Of a stretch of DNA of 64,000 bases, positions 28,081 to 36,206 are shown in pieces. The position numbers and the translations under genes are program-made. Location of the stretch: assembly GCF_004297125.1 (NCBI RefSeq), contig NZ_SCVD01000006.1:1-64000 (forward strand), written 5' to 3'. How positions within the stretch are numbered: position 1 is the first letter of the stretch; every line of letters begins with the position of its first letter. The DNA is from Phenylobacterium sp. (GTDB taxonomy: Bacteria; Pseudomonadota; Alphaproteobacteria; Caulobacterales; Caulobacteraceae). Under the pieces are notes generated by a model. That model was not told where the DNA came from. It saw nothing but the letters and a program-made list of their open reading frames with translations, and did not search any database.

Positions 28081-28671
28081 ATGAAGCAGATGCGGCTCAA
28101 GGGTCACGAGCGGCGGGACCGGTTCCTGGACGCGGCCGCCGCGATCGTCATCGAGCAAGGCGTCTCCGCCGTCACCATGGACGGCGTGGCTGCGCGCAGC
28201 GGGGTCAACAAGGCCCTCGGCTACCGCTACTTCTGCGGCCGCGACGACCTGCTGGCCGCGCTCTTCGACCGGGAGGTCGAGCGCCACGAAAGCCGCGTGG
28301 AACACGAGATCTCCCGCGACGCCAGCTTTGAGGACTGGGTGCGCTATGGCCTGCGCCACTGGTTCCGCCGCATGGACGAGAGCGGCGAGCTGTTCCTGCG
28401 CCTGACCAGCGACAAAGGGCCCCTGGCCGCCAAGGCCGCCGCGCGCCGCCAGGCCGACGCCGCCGCCTGGGCCCAGGGCCTGCAGCGGGTGTTCGGCATC
28501 GCCGAGCGGCCCGCCCAGCACCTCGCCGCCTTCCTGGTCGCCGGGACCGCCGGCGCCCTGGCGGTCCGCAACGGCCAGGACGACGACGATGTCATCGAGA
28601 CCATCACCGTGTCCATCCTGGCGGCGGCCGAGGCGCTCAAGGCGCGGGCCCTTGCGGATCGCAAGATGTAA
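28081..28671 (+). CDS. TetR-family transcriptional regulator
   Basis: A 196-residue regulator. The N-terminal helix-turn-helix has the TetR pattern: RDRFLDAAAAIVIEQG, then VTMDGVAARSGVNKALGYRYF. The C-terminal ligand domain is helical and not assignable. It starts 18 bases after the acidic-protein gene and is followed 54 bases later by the exported GST-like gene and a reductase gene, which are plausible targets. A 10-bp palindrome ACGCTAGCGT at 28671-28680, directly at the stop codon, could be an operator for the downstream pair, but it is short. Confidence 0.9.
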   Translation: MKQMRLKGHERRDRFLDAAAAIVIEQGVSAVTMDGVAARSGVNKALGYRYFCGRDDLLAALFDREVERHESRVEHEISRDASFEDWVRYGLRHWFRRMDESGELFLRLTSDKGPLAAKAAARRQADAAAWAQGLQRVFGIAERPAQHLAAFLVAGTAGALAVRNGQDDDDVIETITVSILAAAEALKARALADRKM

Positions 28672-28725
28672 CGCTAGCGTGACTTAACAAGCGCCCGACC
28701 CGAGGCGCGACAGGGGAGCGAGATC

Positions 28726-29526
28726 ATGACGATGAAGGTTGGCCGCCGAGGCTCGATGGCGGTGCTCGCCGGGCTGGCGTTCGGCGCCACGGCCCAGGCC
28801 GCGCCCCGCCCCAACAGCCGGAAGGGCGGGACCCCGCTGCCGGACGTCACCATCTACCACCTGGAAGGCCGCCGCTCGGAGCGGATCGTCTGGCTGATGG
28901 AGGAGCTCGGGTTCCCCTACAGGCTGGAGTTCAAGCGCGGCGACCTCATGGGCTCGATGGCCGCGATCCGCGCGATCAACCCGGTCGTGCCCATGGCCCC
29001 CACCGTGAAGTACGGCGACCAGATCCTGGTGGAATCCGGCGCGATCATGGACCTGATCGTCACGCGGCACGCCCCCGACCGGTTGCGCCCGGCCGAGTCC
29101 AGCCGCGACTTCCCGAACCACCTGATCTTCATGCACTACGCCGAGGGCAGCCTGGCCGCGCGCCTGTTCTCCGACTACCGCGCCTGGCGGGCGCAGCCGC
29201 CGAAGACGCGCTCGCCCCTGGTCGACTCCGAGGCCACCGTCCAGTTCGCCGAGGACCATCTGGCCGCCCATCCCTGGTTCGGCGGCGCCGACTTCTCCAC
29301 CGCCGACATCATGATGCTGTTCCCGCTCAACGTGGCGACCAGCCTCAACCTCGTGGACGCCGGCCAGTTTCCCAAGGTCGCCGCCTGGAAGGCCAAGGTC
29401 GAGGCGCGTCCCGCCTACCAGCGCATGCTCGCCAAGGCGCGGCCCGATGGCCTGATCGGCGCCCTTCCGGCCCTGCCCCAGCACGCGCCCTCCGGTCCGC
29501 GCGCGCCGCTCAACCCGCCCCGTTAG
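28726..29526 (+). CDS. GST-family protein with N-terminal signal peptide
   Basis: A 266-residue protein with an N-terminal signal sequence (basic GRRGS start, hydrophobic core, cleavage after TAQAA) followed by a glutathione S-transferase fold: thioredoxin-like domain from about residue 40 with LEGRRSERIVWLMEELG (Ser in the GST catalytic position), VVPMAPTVKYG and the ESGAIMDLI glutathione-binding motif, then an all-helical domain with FSTADIMMLFPL. The twin-arginine-like RR near the start might allow Tat export, which is not established. A C-terminal Pro-rich tail of about 20 residues is extra. GGGGAG precedes the ATG. Confidence 0.85.
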   Translation: MTMKVGRRGSMAVLAGLAFGATAQAAPRPNSRKGGTPLPDVTIYHLEGRRSERIVWLMEELGFPYRLEFKRGDLMGSMAAIRAINPVVPMAPTVKYGDQILVESGAIMDLIVTRHAPDRLRPAESSRDFPNHLIFMHYAEGSLAARLFSDYRAWRAQPPKTRSPLVDSEATVQFAEDHLAAHPWFGGADFSTADIMMLFPLNVATSLNLVDAGQFPKVAAWKAKVEARPAYQRMLAKARPDGLIGALPALPQHAPSGPRAPLNPPR

Positions 29527-29538
29527 GAACACCCCGCC

Positions 29539-30522
29539 ATGACCGAGAGCCGCCAGGTTCACCTCGTCCGCCGGCCCCAGGGCGTCCCCGTCGCGGCGGA
29601 CTTCGCCGTGGTCCCGGTCGACATCCCCGACGCGGCCTCAGGCGAGGTCCAGCTCCAGACCCTGCTGATGTCGGTGGACCCCTACATGCGGCCGCGGCTG
29701 GACGCCGACCAGCCCCTGGACACCGCCCTGCTGGGCGGCGGTATCGCCCGCGTGGTCCAGTCGCGCCACGACGGCTTCCGCGAAGGCGACCTGGTGCGCC
29801 ACATGTCCGGCATGCGCGAGCGCTTCGTCTCGGACGGCCGTGGTTTGACCCCGCTCAAGCCCGACCCCGACCTGCCGCTCAGCGTCTACATGCACGCCCT
29901 GGGCGGCACGGGCCTGACGGCCTACGGCGGCCTGCTCGAAGTCGGGGCGCTGAAGGACGGGGAGCAGGTCTTCGTCTCCACCGCCGGCGGCGCGGTGGGC
30001 TCGGTCGCGGCCCAGATCGCCAAGATCAAGGGCTGCTACGTGGTCGGCACGACCGGCTCCGACGACAAGGTCGCCTGGCTCCGCGACGTCGCCGGCCTGG
30101 ACGCGGTGATCAACTACAAGTCCGGCCCGCTGGCGCCGGCCCTCAAGGCCGCGACGCCCAAGGGGATCGACGTCTATTTCGAGAACGTCGGCGGCGCCCA
30201 CCTGGACGCGGCCCTGCCCCGCATGAACGTCCGCGGCCGGATCCCCGTCTGCGGGATGATCTCCACCTACAACGGCGACCGCGAGGGCGTGCGCAACCTC
30301 TCCGCCATCATCTACAGCCGGGTCCGCATGGAGGGCTTCGTGGCCAGCGACTTCGGCCACCTGCGCGAGCGGTTCGAGGCCGACGTGACCGGCTGGCTCA
30401 AGGCCGGGCGGATCAGGTACCAGGAGACCATCCTCGACGGCTTCGAGCGCGCGCCCGAGGGCCTCATCGGCCTGTTCGAAGGCCGCAACGCCGGCAAGAT
30501 GCTGATCCGCGTCGCAGCCTGA
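29539..30522 (+). CDS. NADP-dependent oxidoreductase, zinc-free MDR type
   Basis: A 327-residue member of the leukotriene-B4 dehydrogenase / CurA-like branch of medium-chain reductases, which reduce alpha,beta-unsaturated ketones or aldehydes. Visible are VDPYMRPRL, the nucleotide-binding STAGGAVGSVAAQIAK, and IDVYFENVGG. The catalytic-zinc ligands of alcohol dehydrogenases are absent. It follows the GST-like gene by 12 bases and is probably in one operon with it; both would suit detoxification of electrophiles. Confidence 0.92.
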   Translation: MTESRQVHLVRRPQGVPVAADFAVVPVDIPDAASGEVQLQTLLMSVDPYMRPRLDADQPLDTALLGGGIARVVQSRHDGFREGDLVRHMSGMRERFVSDGRGLTPLKPDPDLPLSVYMHALGGTGLTAYGGLLEVGALKDGEQVFVSTAGGAVGSVAAQIAKIKGCYVVGTTGSDDKVAWLRDVAGLDAVINYKSGPLAPALKAATPKGIDVYFENVGGAHLDAALPRMNVRGRIPVCGMISTYNGDREGVRNLSAIIYSRVRMEGFVASDFGHLRERFEADVTGWLKAGRIRYQETILDGFERAPEGLIGLFEGRNAGKMLIRVAA

Positions 30523-30545
30523 CCGCTGGGGAGCGAGCGGCCGGG

Positions 30546-31385
30546 CTACCCTCGCAACCGCTCCGCATGCCACGCCACGTGCTCGGCCACGAAACTGGCG
30601 ATGAAGAAGTACGAGTGGTCGTACCCGTCCTGCATCCGCAGCGTGAGCTTCTGCCCCGCGGCCGCGCAGGCCGCCGCGAACAGCTCGGGCTTGAGCTGGC
30701 CCTCCAGGAAGCTGTCCGCCCCGCCCTGGTCGATCAGGATGTCGTCGAACCGCCCCTTGGCGGCGCCGGCCTCGACCAGCCGCGACGCGTCGTGCTCCGC
30801 CCACGCGGCCTCGTCCCCGCCCAGATAGGCCGCGAACGCCTTTCTCCCCCAGTCGCACCGCGTCGGCGAGACGATCGGCGCGAAGGCCGAGACCGAGCGA
30901 TAGAGGTCGGGGTAGCGCAGCGCCAGCGTGAGCGCCCCATGGCCGCCCATGGAGTGGCCGAAGATCCCGCGCCGGCCGACTGCCGCCGGGAAGGCGCCTT
31001 CCACCGCCGCGATCAGGTCCTCCGTGACATAGGTCTCCATCCGGAAGTGCGGCGCCCACGGCGGCTGCGTGGCGTCCACATAGAAGCCCGCGCCCTGACC
31101 CAGGTCGTAGGCCGGGTCGTCGGCCACGCCCTCGCCTCGTGGGCTGGTGTCCGGCGCGACGATGATCACGCCATGCCGGGCGGCGGCGGCATAGGCGCCG
31201 GCCTTGGTGGTGAAATTGTCCTCGGTGCAGGTCAGGCCGGACAGCCAATAGAGCACGGGATGCGGCCCCTCGCCCGGCGGGACGAACACCGAAAGCTTCA
31301 TCGGCCCGCCCGTGGCGGCGCTGTGGTGACGACCGTAGGTCAGCGTCCCGCCCTGGGTCCGATGCTGCTGAAGGATCTCGAACAT
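30546..31385 (-). CDS. fghA: S-formylglutathione hydrolase
   Basis: A 279-residue alpha/beta hydrolase that releases formate from S-formylglutathione in glutathione-dependent formaldehyde oxidation. Esterase D family marks are LSGLTCTEDNF, the nucleophile elbow GHSMGGHG, and the catalytic Asp and His regions LIDQGGAD and DGYDHSYFFI. ATG 31385 is preferred over a GTG three codons earlier because GGTGAG lies at good distance. No glutathione-dependent formaldehyde dehydrogenase gene is in the window. It faces the reductase gene convergently across a 23-base gap. Confidence 0.95.
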   Translation of the reverse strand: MFEILQQHRTQGGTLTYGRHHSAATGGPMKLSVFVPPGEGPHPVLYWLSGLTCTEDNFTTKAGAYAAAARHGVIIVAPDTSPRGEGVADDPAYDLGQGAGFYVDATQPPWAPHFRMETYVTEDLIAAVEGAFPAAVGRRGIFGHSMGGHGALTLALRYPDLYRSVSAFAPIVSPTRCDWGRKAFAAYLGGDEAAWAEHDASRLVEAGAAKGRFDDILIDQGGADSFLEGQLKPELFAAACAAAGQKLTLRMQDGYDHSYFFIASFVAEHVAWHAERLRG

Positions 31386-31577
31386 GAAACTCACCCCCTG
31401 CGGCCGCGTCGCGACCGTGTAGCAGCTCGAAGGCGGCCCGCAACGCCCGACGGGGCGCTGAACTACGCTCGGGGCGCGCCGGGCGGACGCAACCTGCCGA
31501 TGCGGTGCGACGTCGCACCAGGGCGTTTAACCTAAGACCTTCACCACGCCTTTCCCATCGCCGGCGATGTTGCCGGT

Positions 31578-31964
31578 GTGACCACGCCGACCTTCCCCAT
31601 ACCCGCCCTCGAGGGCCGCGAAAGCCTGGAGCGCGCCGCCCGGATGCAGCGCCGGCTCTACCGGGCCTGGCGGCGGCATGGCGAAGACCCGCGCCGGCTT
31701 CGGGTCGTCCTCACCCCGGTCGACTGGGTGCTGGTCGCCTGCCTCGCCGTGACCATGCTCGGCCTCGGCGTGGGCCTCGACCGCATGTACCCGCTGGTCC
31801 GCCCCAGCCTGGCCCACGCCCTGTACGACGACCTGCCGGTGCGCCCCTACCCCGACTGCGCCGACGCCCACGCGGCCGGCGTGTTCGATATCCCGGTCGG
31901 CGCCGCGGCCTACACCGTCGACCAGGACCGCGACCGCGACGGATTGGCCTGCGAGCGCGGCTGA
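31578..31964 (+). CDS. Membrane-anchored Excalibur-domain protein
   Basis: A 128-residue protein with one membrane helix (about residues 49-68) and a C-terminal Excalibur-type calcium-binding domain from about residue 91: YPDCADAHAAGVFDIP, then DQDRDRDGLACE, whose DxDxDG core and two cysteines are the family pattern. The N-terminal half is Arg-rich and probably cytoplasmic, so the domain would face the periplasm. Start is a GTG at 31578; the preceding 190 bases hold no other gene. Confidence 0.8.
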   Translation: MTTPTFPIPALEGRESLERAARMQRRLYRAWRRHGEDPRRLRVVLTPVDWVLVACLAVTMLGLGVGLDRMYPLVRPSLAHALYDDLPVRPYPDCADAHAAGVFDIPVGAAAYTVDQDRDRDGLACERG

Positions 31965-32027
31965 GAACTGGCCCTATCGCCGATCCCTCAGGCTCCTCAT
32001 CCTGGCGGCCTTGAGTCGGAGGATGGG

Positions 32028-32945
32028 GTGGACGCAGCTCGAACCCGCAGGAATGCGCTCGTCGCCGCACTGCCGTTCGCGGCGGTCGTCGGGGCCACCT
32101 GCGCCTTCCAGGTCGGCGCCTCGCTCGCCAAGGGCCTGTTCCCCGCCGTGGGGCCGCAGGGCGCGTCGGCCCTTCGCCTGATCCTGGGCGCGGCCATGCT
32201 GTTCGCCGTCCTCCGCCCCTGGCGCAACTGGCCCAGGCCCGCGCCGCTGCTGCCGATGCTCGGCCTGGGCCTCGCCACCGCCGGCGCCATCCTGTTCTTC
32301 TACCTGGCGATCGGCCGCCTGCCGCAGGGCGTCGCCATCGCCCTGCAGTTCCTCGGGCCCCTGGGGGTCGCCATCGCCGGCTCGCGCCGCGCCTCCGACC
32401 TGGTCTGGACGGCCCTGGCCGCCGCCGGGGTCTGGGGCCTCGTCGGACGCGACCTGATGTCGGACGGGCCCGGACGGCTCGACCTCGTGGGGGTCGGCTT
32501 CGCACTCGCGGCGGCCGCCTCCTGGGCCGCCTACATCGTCTGGGGCCAAGCGGCCAGCCGGGCCTTCAAGGGCGCCACGCCGGCGCTGGCCGTCGGCATC
32601 GCCACGGTCGTGGTCGTGCCGGTGGGCGTCCACCACGCGGGCCTGCCGGCCCTGCTCCAGCCCGGCCTCATCCCGCTGGCCCTGCTGGTCGCCCTGGTCT
32701 CCACGGCGATCCCGTTCAGCCTCGAGATGTACGCCCTGCCGCGGATGCCGGCCCGCACCTTCGCCGTACTCACCAGCCTGGAGCCGGCCTTCGGCGCCCT
32801 GGCCGGCCTGTTCCTGCTGCACGAGCGCCTGGCCCCGGCCCAGCTCGCCGGCGTCTGCGCCGTCATGGCCGCCGCGGCCGGCGCCGCCTGGTCCAGCAAG
32901 CCGCGCGCCCCGGAAGACCTGGCTTCCGACATTCCCCCCACCTGA
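32028..32945 (+). CDS. rhtA: EamA-family exporter, RhtA-like
   Basis: A 305-residue inner-membrane transporter with about ten helices in two EamA repeats. The N-terminal segment FQVGASLAKGLFPAVGPQGASALRL closely follows the RhtA subgroup (threonine/homoserine efflux), as do SLEMYALPRMPARTF and LEPAFGALAGL. Start is the GTG at 32028 with GGAGG nine bases upstream. Substrate is inferred from the subgroup only. Confidence 0.87.
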   Translation: MDAARTRRNALVAALPFAAVVGATCAFQVGASLAKGLFPAVGPQGASALRLILGAAMLFAVLRPWRNWPRPAPLLPMLGLGLATAGAILFFYLAIGRLPQGVAIALQFLGPLGVAIAGSRRASDLVWTALAAAGVWGLVGRDLMSDGPGRLDLVGVGFALAAAASWAAYIVWGQAASRAFKGATPALAVGIATVVVVPVGVHHAGLPALLQPGLIPLALLVALVSTAIPFSLEMYALPRMPARTFAVLTSLEPAFGALAGLFLLHERLAPAQLAGVCAVMAAAAGAAWSSKPRAPEDLASDIPPT

Positions 32946-32965
32946 AACGGTGCTAGAAGCCCGCC

Positions 32966-33088
32966 ATGTCCGCCACACCTCCCGACCCCGACCGCCGCAA
33001 GAAGCTCATCGGCCGCCTGGTCGTCATAGCCCTCGGCCTGCTGATCGCCGTCTACCTGGTCCCGATGTTCCTCAGCCTGATGCGCTGA
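32966..33088 (+). CDS. 40-residue single-helix membrane protein
   Basis: A short frame between the RhtA-like gene and the next unknown gene: basic N terminus (DRRKK), then one hydrophobic helix of about 21 residues and a short tail ending LMR. Only a weak ribosome binding site (AGAAG) is visible. Its composition looks like a real small membrane protein, but with 41 codons the evidence is limited. Confidence 0.5.
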   Translation: MSATPPDPDRRKKLIGRLVVIALGLLIAVYLVPMFLSLMR

Positions 33089-33140
33089 CGGTTCGCGCGC
33101 CGACGGTGCGCCTTCCCCGTCGAGCCGCTACAACCCGCCG

Positions 33141-34163
33141 ATGTTCCGCGTCCCCGACCTCGAACTGCCCCCGGACCATCCGGACCGCGCCGTGCTCGGC
33201 GCGATCGCCAGGAACCTCGACATCTCCGCCGACCGCCTCGCGCTGGCCGGCTCCATGCCGGAGTATGTCCGCCATGCCCTGGCATGGCGGCCGCAGGTGC
33301 ATGACTCGCGCCAGCAGTCCCTGACCGACAGGTTCCTGACGCCGGTCCTTCCGGCGCTGCACGCCCTGTTCCTACAGCTGCGCGCCGAACTCGATCCCGT
33401 CCTGCGGCAGGCGAAGCCGGCTCGCGGCTCGGAACCCTATCCGATCGGCCAGTGCCTGGAGATCACCCAGGCGGTCCAGGCGCGGCTGGAAGGCCTCGAT
33501 CCCGCCGGGCTTTCCGGCCCCGCCGCCCGGGCCTTCGCGGCCCTGCGCGACTTCCGCGCCGCCGGCGGCGACCTGCGGCGCGCCTGGGGCGACCTCAGGG
33601 GCGAGTATTTCCAGAACGCGCTGATCGTCGGCGCCCTCTACGTCGATGTCTCCAACGACGCCGTCGTGGTCACCAAGCCGCCGGTGGAGATCCGCCCCTT
33701 CGCCGAGGCTGACTTCAAGCCGATCGCCGACCACCTCCATTTCGTCCGCATCGCGACGCGCTACTGGAACCTGCGGTTCCTGCCCAACCATTTCCTGCCG
33801 GACCTCGCGCCTTACTTCCCATTGATCCACATCGCCGCGGACGGCGGGATGCGCGTCGGGCCGCTGGACACCTACATGCTGGGCGTCACCCTCGCCGGAC
33901 GGTTCCAGTCCAGCGAGCAGGCCCTGTGCGCCTCGCCCCTGCCGCCCGACACCTTCGCCAGCCTGGGCGCGGCGATGCGCGGCGGCCCGGTCCCCGTGGC
34001 GGCCAGCGCCGAGCAGGGCCGCGAGGCGGCGCTCGCCCGCTGCCGCGCCTGGCGCGCCGAGGGCCGCTTCGACTGCGCCGCGTCCTTCAACCGCGCCATG
34101 GCCGCCGCCCACGACATCAACCGGCGGCTGGCCGGAACGGCCGCCATCGCCCGGACCGCCTGA
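33141..34163 (+). CDS. Unknown soluble protein, 340 residues
   Basis: A full-length open frame with normal codon usage. The protein has no signal peptide and no membrane helix. It is helix-rich, with an Asp/Pro-rich N terminus, a central EYFQNALIVGALYVDVSND segment followed by VVTKPPVEIRPF, and a WNLRFLPNHFLPDLAPYFPLIHIA segment, all well structured in appearance. A C-terminal helical region has CRAWRAEGRFDCA. I recognise no family. Genes around it are on both strands, so there is no operon hint. Confidence 0.82.
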   Translation: MFRVPDLELPPDHPDRAVLGAIARNLDISADRLALAGSMPEYVRHALAWRPQVHDSRQQSLTDRFLTPVLPALHALFLQLRAELDPVLRQAKPARGSEPYPIGQCLEITQAVQARLEGLDPAGLSGPAARAFAALRDFRAAGGDLRRAWGDLRGEYFQNALIVGALYVDVSNDAVVVTKPPVEIRPFAEADFKPIADHLHFVRIATRYWNLRFLPNHFLPDLAPYFPLIHIAADGGMRVGPLDTYMLGVTLAGRFQSSEQALCASPLPPDTFASLGAAMRGGPVPVAASAEQGREAALARCRAWRAEGRFDCAASFNRAMAAAHDINRRLAGTAAIARTA

Positions 34164-34180
34164 GCCGGCCCTGAGCGTAC

Positions 34181-34501
34181 CTATCGCCGCCCAAGCCGCA
34201 CCGTCATCTCCGCCGAGACGACATCCCCCGCCGTGACGTTCGCCTTACGCCGCACCACGTCCTTCAGCGGCAGATAGTAGGTCTCCTGCCTGGGGAACAG
34301 CGAGGTCGTGAAGTCCACCTCGCCGATCCGCGCGTCGACCGGGATCACCCCCCACCCATAGCTCGCCGCCCTGGCCAGCCGCCGCACCTCCGCCGCCACC
34401 TGCGCCGGCAAGGGTGCGAAGAAGTACGGCGAGGGGCCGCGCCAGTGGACGACCTCGGCCTCGAAGCTGAACTCGGCCAGGGGTTCTGCGGCGGCGGACA
34501 T
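34181..34501 (-). CDS. DUF1905-domain protein
   Basis: A 106-residue beta-rich protein matching DUF1905: FSFEAEVVHWRGPSPYFFAPLP, then YGWGVIPVDARIGEVDFTTSLF and the C-terminal YYLPLKDVVRRKANVTAGD. Members are small single-domain proteins of unknown function. The ATG at 34501 is chosen; a TTG nine codons upstream is also open. The gene lies 18 bases beyond the convergent unknown gene. Confidence 0.85.
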   Translation of the reverse strand: MSAAAEPLAEFSFEAEVVHWRGPSPYFFAPLPAQVAAEVRRLARAASYGWGVIPVDARIGEVDFTTSLFPRQETYYLPLKDVVRRKANVTAGDVVSAEMTVRLGRR

Positions 34502-34549
34502 ACGCCGATCGTACCGGACCGGAAACAATAGCTGAAGGGCGCGGCGGCC

Positions 34550-35374
34550 TCAGCCCGGCCGCCGGCGCGGCCCGTTCACCGGCTCGCCCGCCGCGTTCAG
34601 CGCCTCCAGCTCGTCCAGGGTGATCCGCCCCTCGCGGATCGCCTGCCGGAACGCCGTGTTCTCCGCCGGGGACATGCCGCGCACCGCGCGCGTGGTCTCC
34701 ACCACCTCGTTGTCCGGCGTCACCGCGAAGTGGCGCACCTCGAAGCGCGTGACCGGCTCAGGCGCCGCGTCCGCCTCGTCCTCCGGCGCCTGCGCCTTGA
34801 TCGTCCCATAGCGCCGCGGCGCCAGCTTCGCGCACCGCCACTTCAGGGTCTGGATCTTCAGCCGCGCCGTCTTCGTGGTCGCCTCCGTCGCCTCCAGCGC
34901 CAGCCGCCAGGCCAGGTCGAACAGCCGGTCCGCCTGCGCGTCCCGCGCCAGCATGTAGGCGTCGAAATAGTCCGGTCGCTCCTTGATCCAGCGCATCACC
35001 GTCGAATAGGCCGGCATGTCGGGCGCTGCGCACACCTCGTCCAGCCCCCGGCCGTCCTCGACCCGGCTCAGCACCTCGGCCGCCACCTTCGGGTTCCAGC
35101 GGTGGTACGCCCGCCGTGGCGGGAAGACGTTGGCCGCCACCGCCTGAGCCGCATCCACCATGGCCCGCAGCTCCGGATACCGGCCCAGCCACCACTGCAT
35201 CGTCGACCACGGCGGCGCCGTGGGGCAGCGGCACGCCTCGGCCAGGGTCACCCCCGCCTCGATCCGCCGGCACACCGCCTCCACCGCCGCCACCTTCTGC
35301 GCATAGACCCGCCGCTCATAGGGCCGGCGCCCCTCACCCGCGCACACAGCCGCTCCCGCGCCCGCCTCCGCCAT
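34550..35374 (-). CDS. Orphan terminase-small-subunit-like DNA-binding protein
   Basis: A 274-residue protein resembling phage terminase small subunits (Sf6/SPP1 type), which bind the packaging site of phage DNA. Two related helix-turn-helix units are visible, at about residues 32-75 (AGVTLAEACRCP then STMQWWLGRYPEL) and 100-143 (GRGLDEVCAAPDMPAYSTVMRWIKERPDYF), suggesting an internal duplication. The following KWRCAKLAPRRYG is typical of the family. An acidic linker and a C-terminal tail follow. No terminase large subunit, portal or capsid gene is nearby. ATG 35374 has GAGGGG seven bases upstream and is preferred to earlier starts. A LexA box lies about 110 bases upstream. Confidence 0.82.
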   Translation of the reverse strand: MAEAGAGAAVCAGEGRRPYERRVYAQKVAAVEAVCRRIEAGVTLAEACRCPTAPPWSTMQWWLGRYPELRAMVDAAQAVAANVFPPRRAYHRWNPKVAAEVLSRVEDGRGLDEVCAAPDMPAYSTVMRWIKERPDYFDAYMLARDAQADRLFDLAWRLALEATEATTKTARLKIQTLKWRCAKLAPRRYGTIKAQAPEDEADAAPEPVTRFEVRHFAVTPDNEVVETTRAVRGMSPAENTAFRQAIREGRITLDELEALNAAGEPVNGPRRRPG

Positions 35375-35485
35375 CGCACACCCCTCGAAATGATCGTCCG
35401 GAAAGTTCGCGGAGACCCCCACCCGACCCGCGGGCGCAGTCATCAACGCTGCCTGAACCATCTCAAATTCCCGAGGAAATGTCAA

Positions 35486-35500
35486 GAACAAATGTGGAAC
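35486..35500. promoter_or_regulatory. LexA (SOS) box, GAAC-N7-GAAC
   Basis: GAACAAATGTGGAAC is an exact match to the direct-repeat SOS box of alphaproteobacteria (GTTC-N7-GTTC on the other strand). On the minus strand it is followed at once by TTGACA (35485-35480), a perfect -35 element reading toward the terminase-like gene, so LexA binding would block that promoter. The plus-strand gene starting at 35576 could also be affected. Confidence 0.75.
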
Positions 35501-35575
35501 ATAAAGGCCGCCTGCTCCCGCCCTTAACCCAACCTGTTCACCCGCCCTTACCCGTCATGCCCGCAACCTCAGCGC

Positions 35576-35977
35576 GTGACCACGCTCCCGCCGCCCCACA
35601 GGCCCGTCCGCCGCAACGGCGCCCTCGCCCTCGGCCTGGCCGTCCTGATCGCGCTCGCCGTGACGCCCTGGCTGCTCCACGTCGGCTTCATTCGGCCGCC
35701 GTCGCCGCTGACCCGCGACCTGCCCGGCGCGTCCCCCGCGGCGAGCCAGGTGTTCGACGCCCGCGTCCAGGCCCGCTTCCCGCCTGGCGCGAGCGAGGCC
35801 CAGTTGATCGCCGAGCTCTCGCGGCAGGGCTTCCACGAGGGCCAGGCCGAACGGGAAATGGTCCGTCGCCAGGCCTCGTTGATCTGCAACATCGCCGCGC
35901 GGGTCTCCTGGCGCGCCGACCATGCCGGCAAGATCCTGCGCGCCCGCGGCGCCTATCGTGAGGAGGGCTGCCTGTGA
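35576..35977 (+). CDS. Membrane-anchored protein, unknown function
   Basis: A 133-residue protein with one membrane helix (about residues 16-40) and a helical soluble part containing SEAQLIAELSRQGFHEGQAEREM and a single late Cys pair (LICN, EEGC). No known domain. Start GTG 35576 lies 76 bases downstream of the LexA box, with CATAAA (35500-35505) as a possible -10 sequence. It is followed 40 bases later by another small membrane protein. Confidence 0.72.
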   Translation: MTTLPPPHRPVRRNGALALGLAVLIALAVTPWLLHVGFIRPPSPLTRDLPGASPAASQVFDARVQARFPPGASEAQLIAELSRQGFHEGQAEREMVRRQASLICNIAARVSWRADHAGKILRARGAYREEGCL

Positions 35978-36017
35978 CCGCGGCCGTCCCCGCCCCTTTC
36001 CGACCCGCCCCGCCGCG

Positions 36018-36206
36018 ATGAGCTGGCTCCCGACCCTCTTCGAGCTGGTCGCCGGTCTCGGCGCCGAACTGTTCCTGCCCCGAGCGATCGAAGGCCGCCC
36101 CCTCTGGCTGCGGATCGTCCTCGTGGCCGCCTGGATCGTCCTGGCCTTCGCCCTCGCCACAGTCCTGTTGCTGCTGCTGACGCTCCTGTTCGCCCTCTTC
36201 CGATAG
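36018..36206 (+). CDS. Small membrane protein, 62 residues
   Basis: A short protein with an amphipathic N-terminal helix (LPTLFELVAGLGAELFLP) and one strong membrane helix at about residues 33-60, rich in Leu. No clear ribosome binding site precedes the ATG at 36018. It is probably co-transcribed with the gene before it. Function unknown. Confidence 0.58.
   Translation: MSWLPTLFELVAGLGAELFLPRAIEGRPLWLRIVLVAAWIVLAFALATVLLLLLTLLFALFR

Noticed and set aside
34550..36206. Prophage remnant around the terminase-like gene
   Set aside because: No large terminase, portal, capsid, integrase or attachment repeats are found; flanking genes are ordinary.
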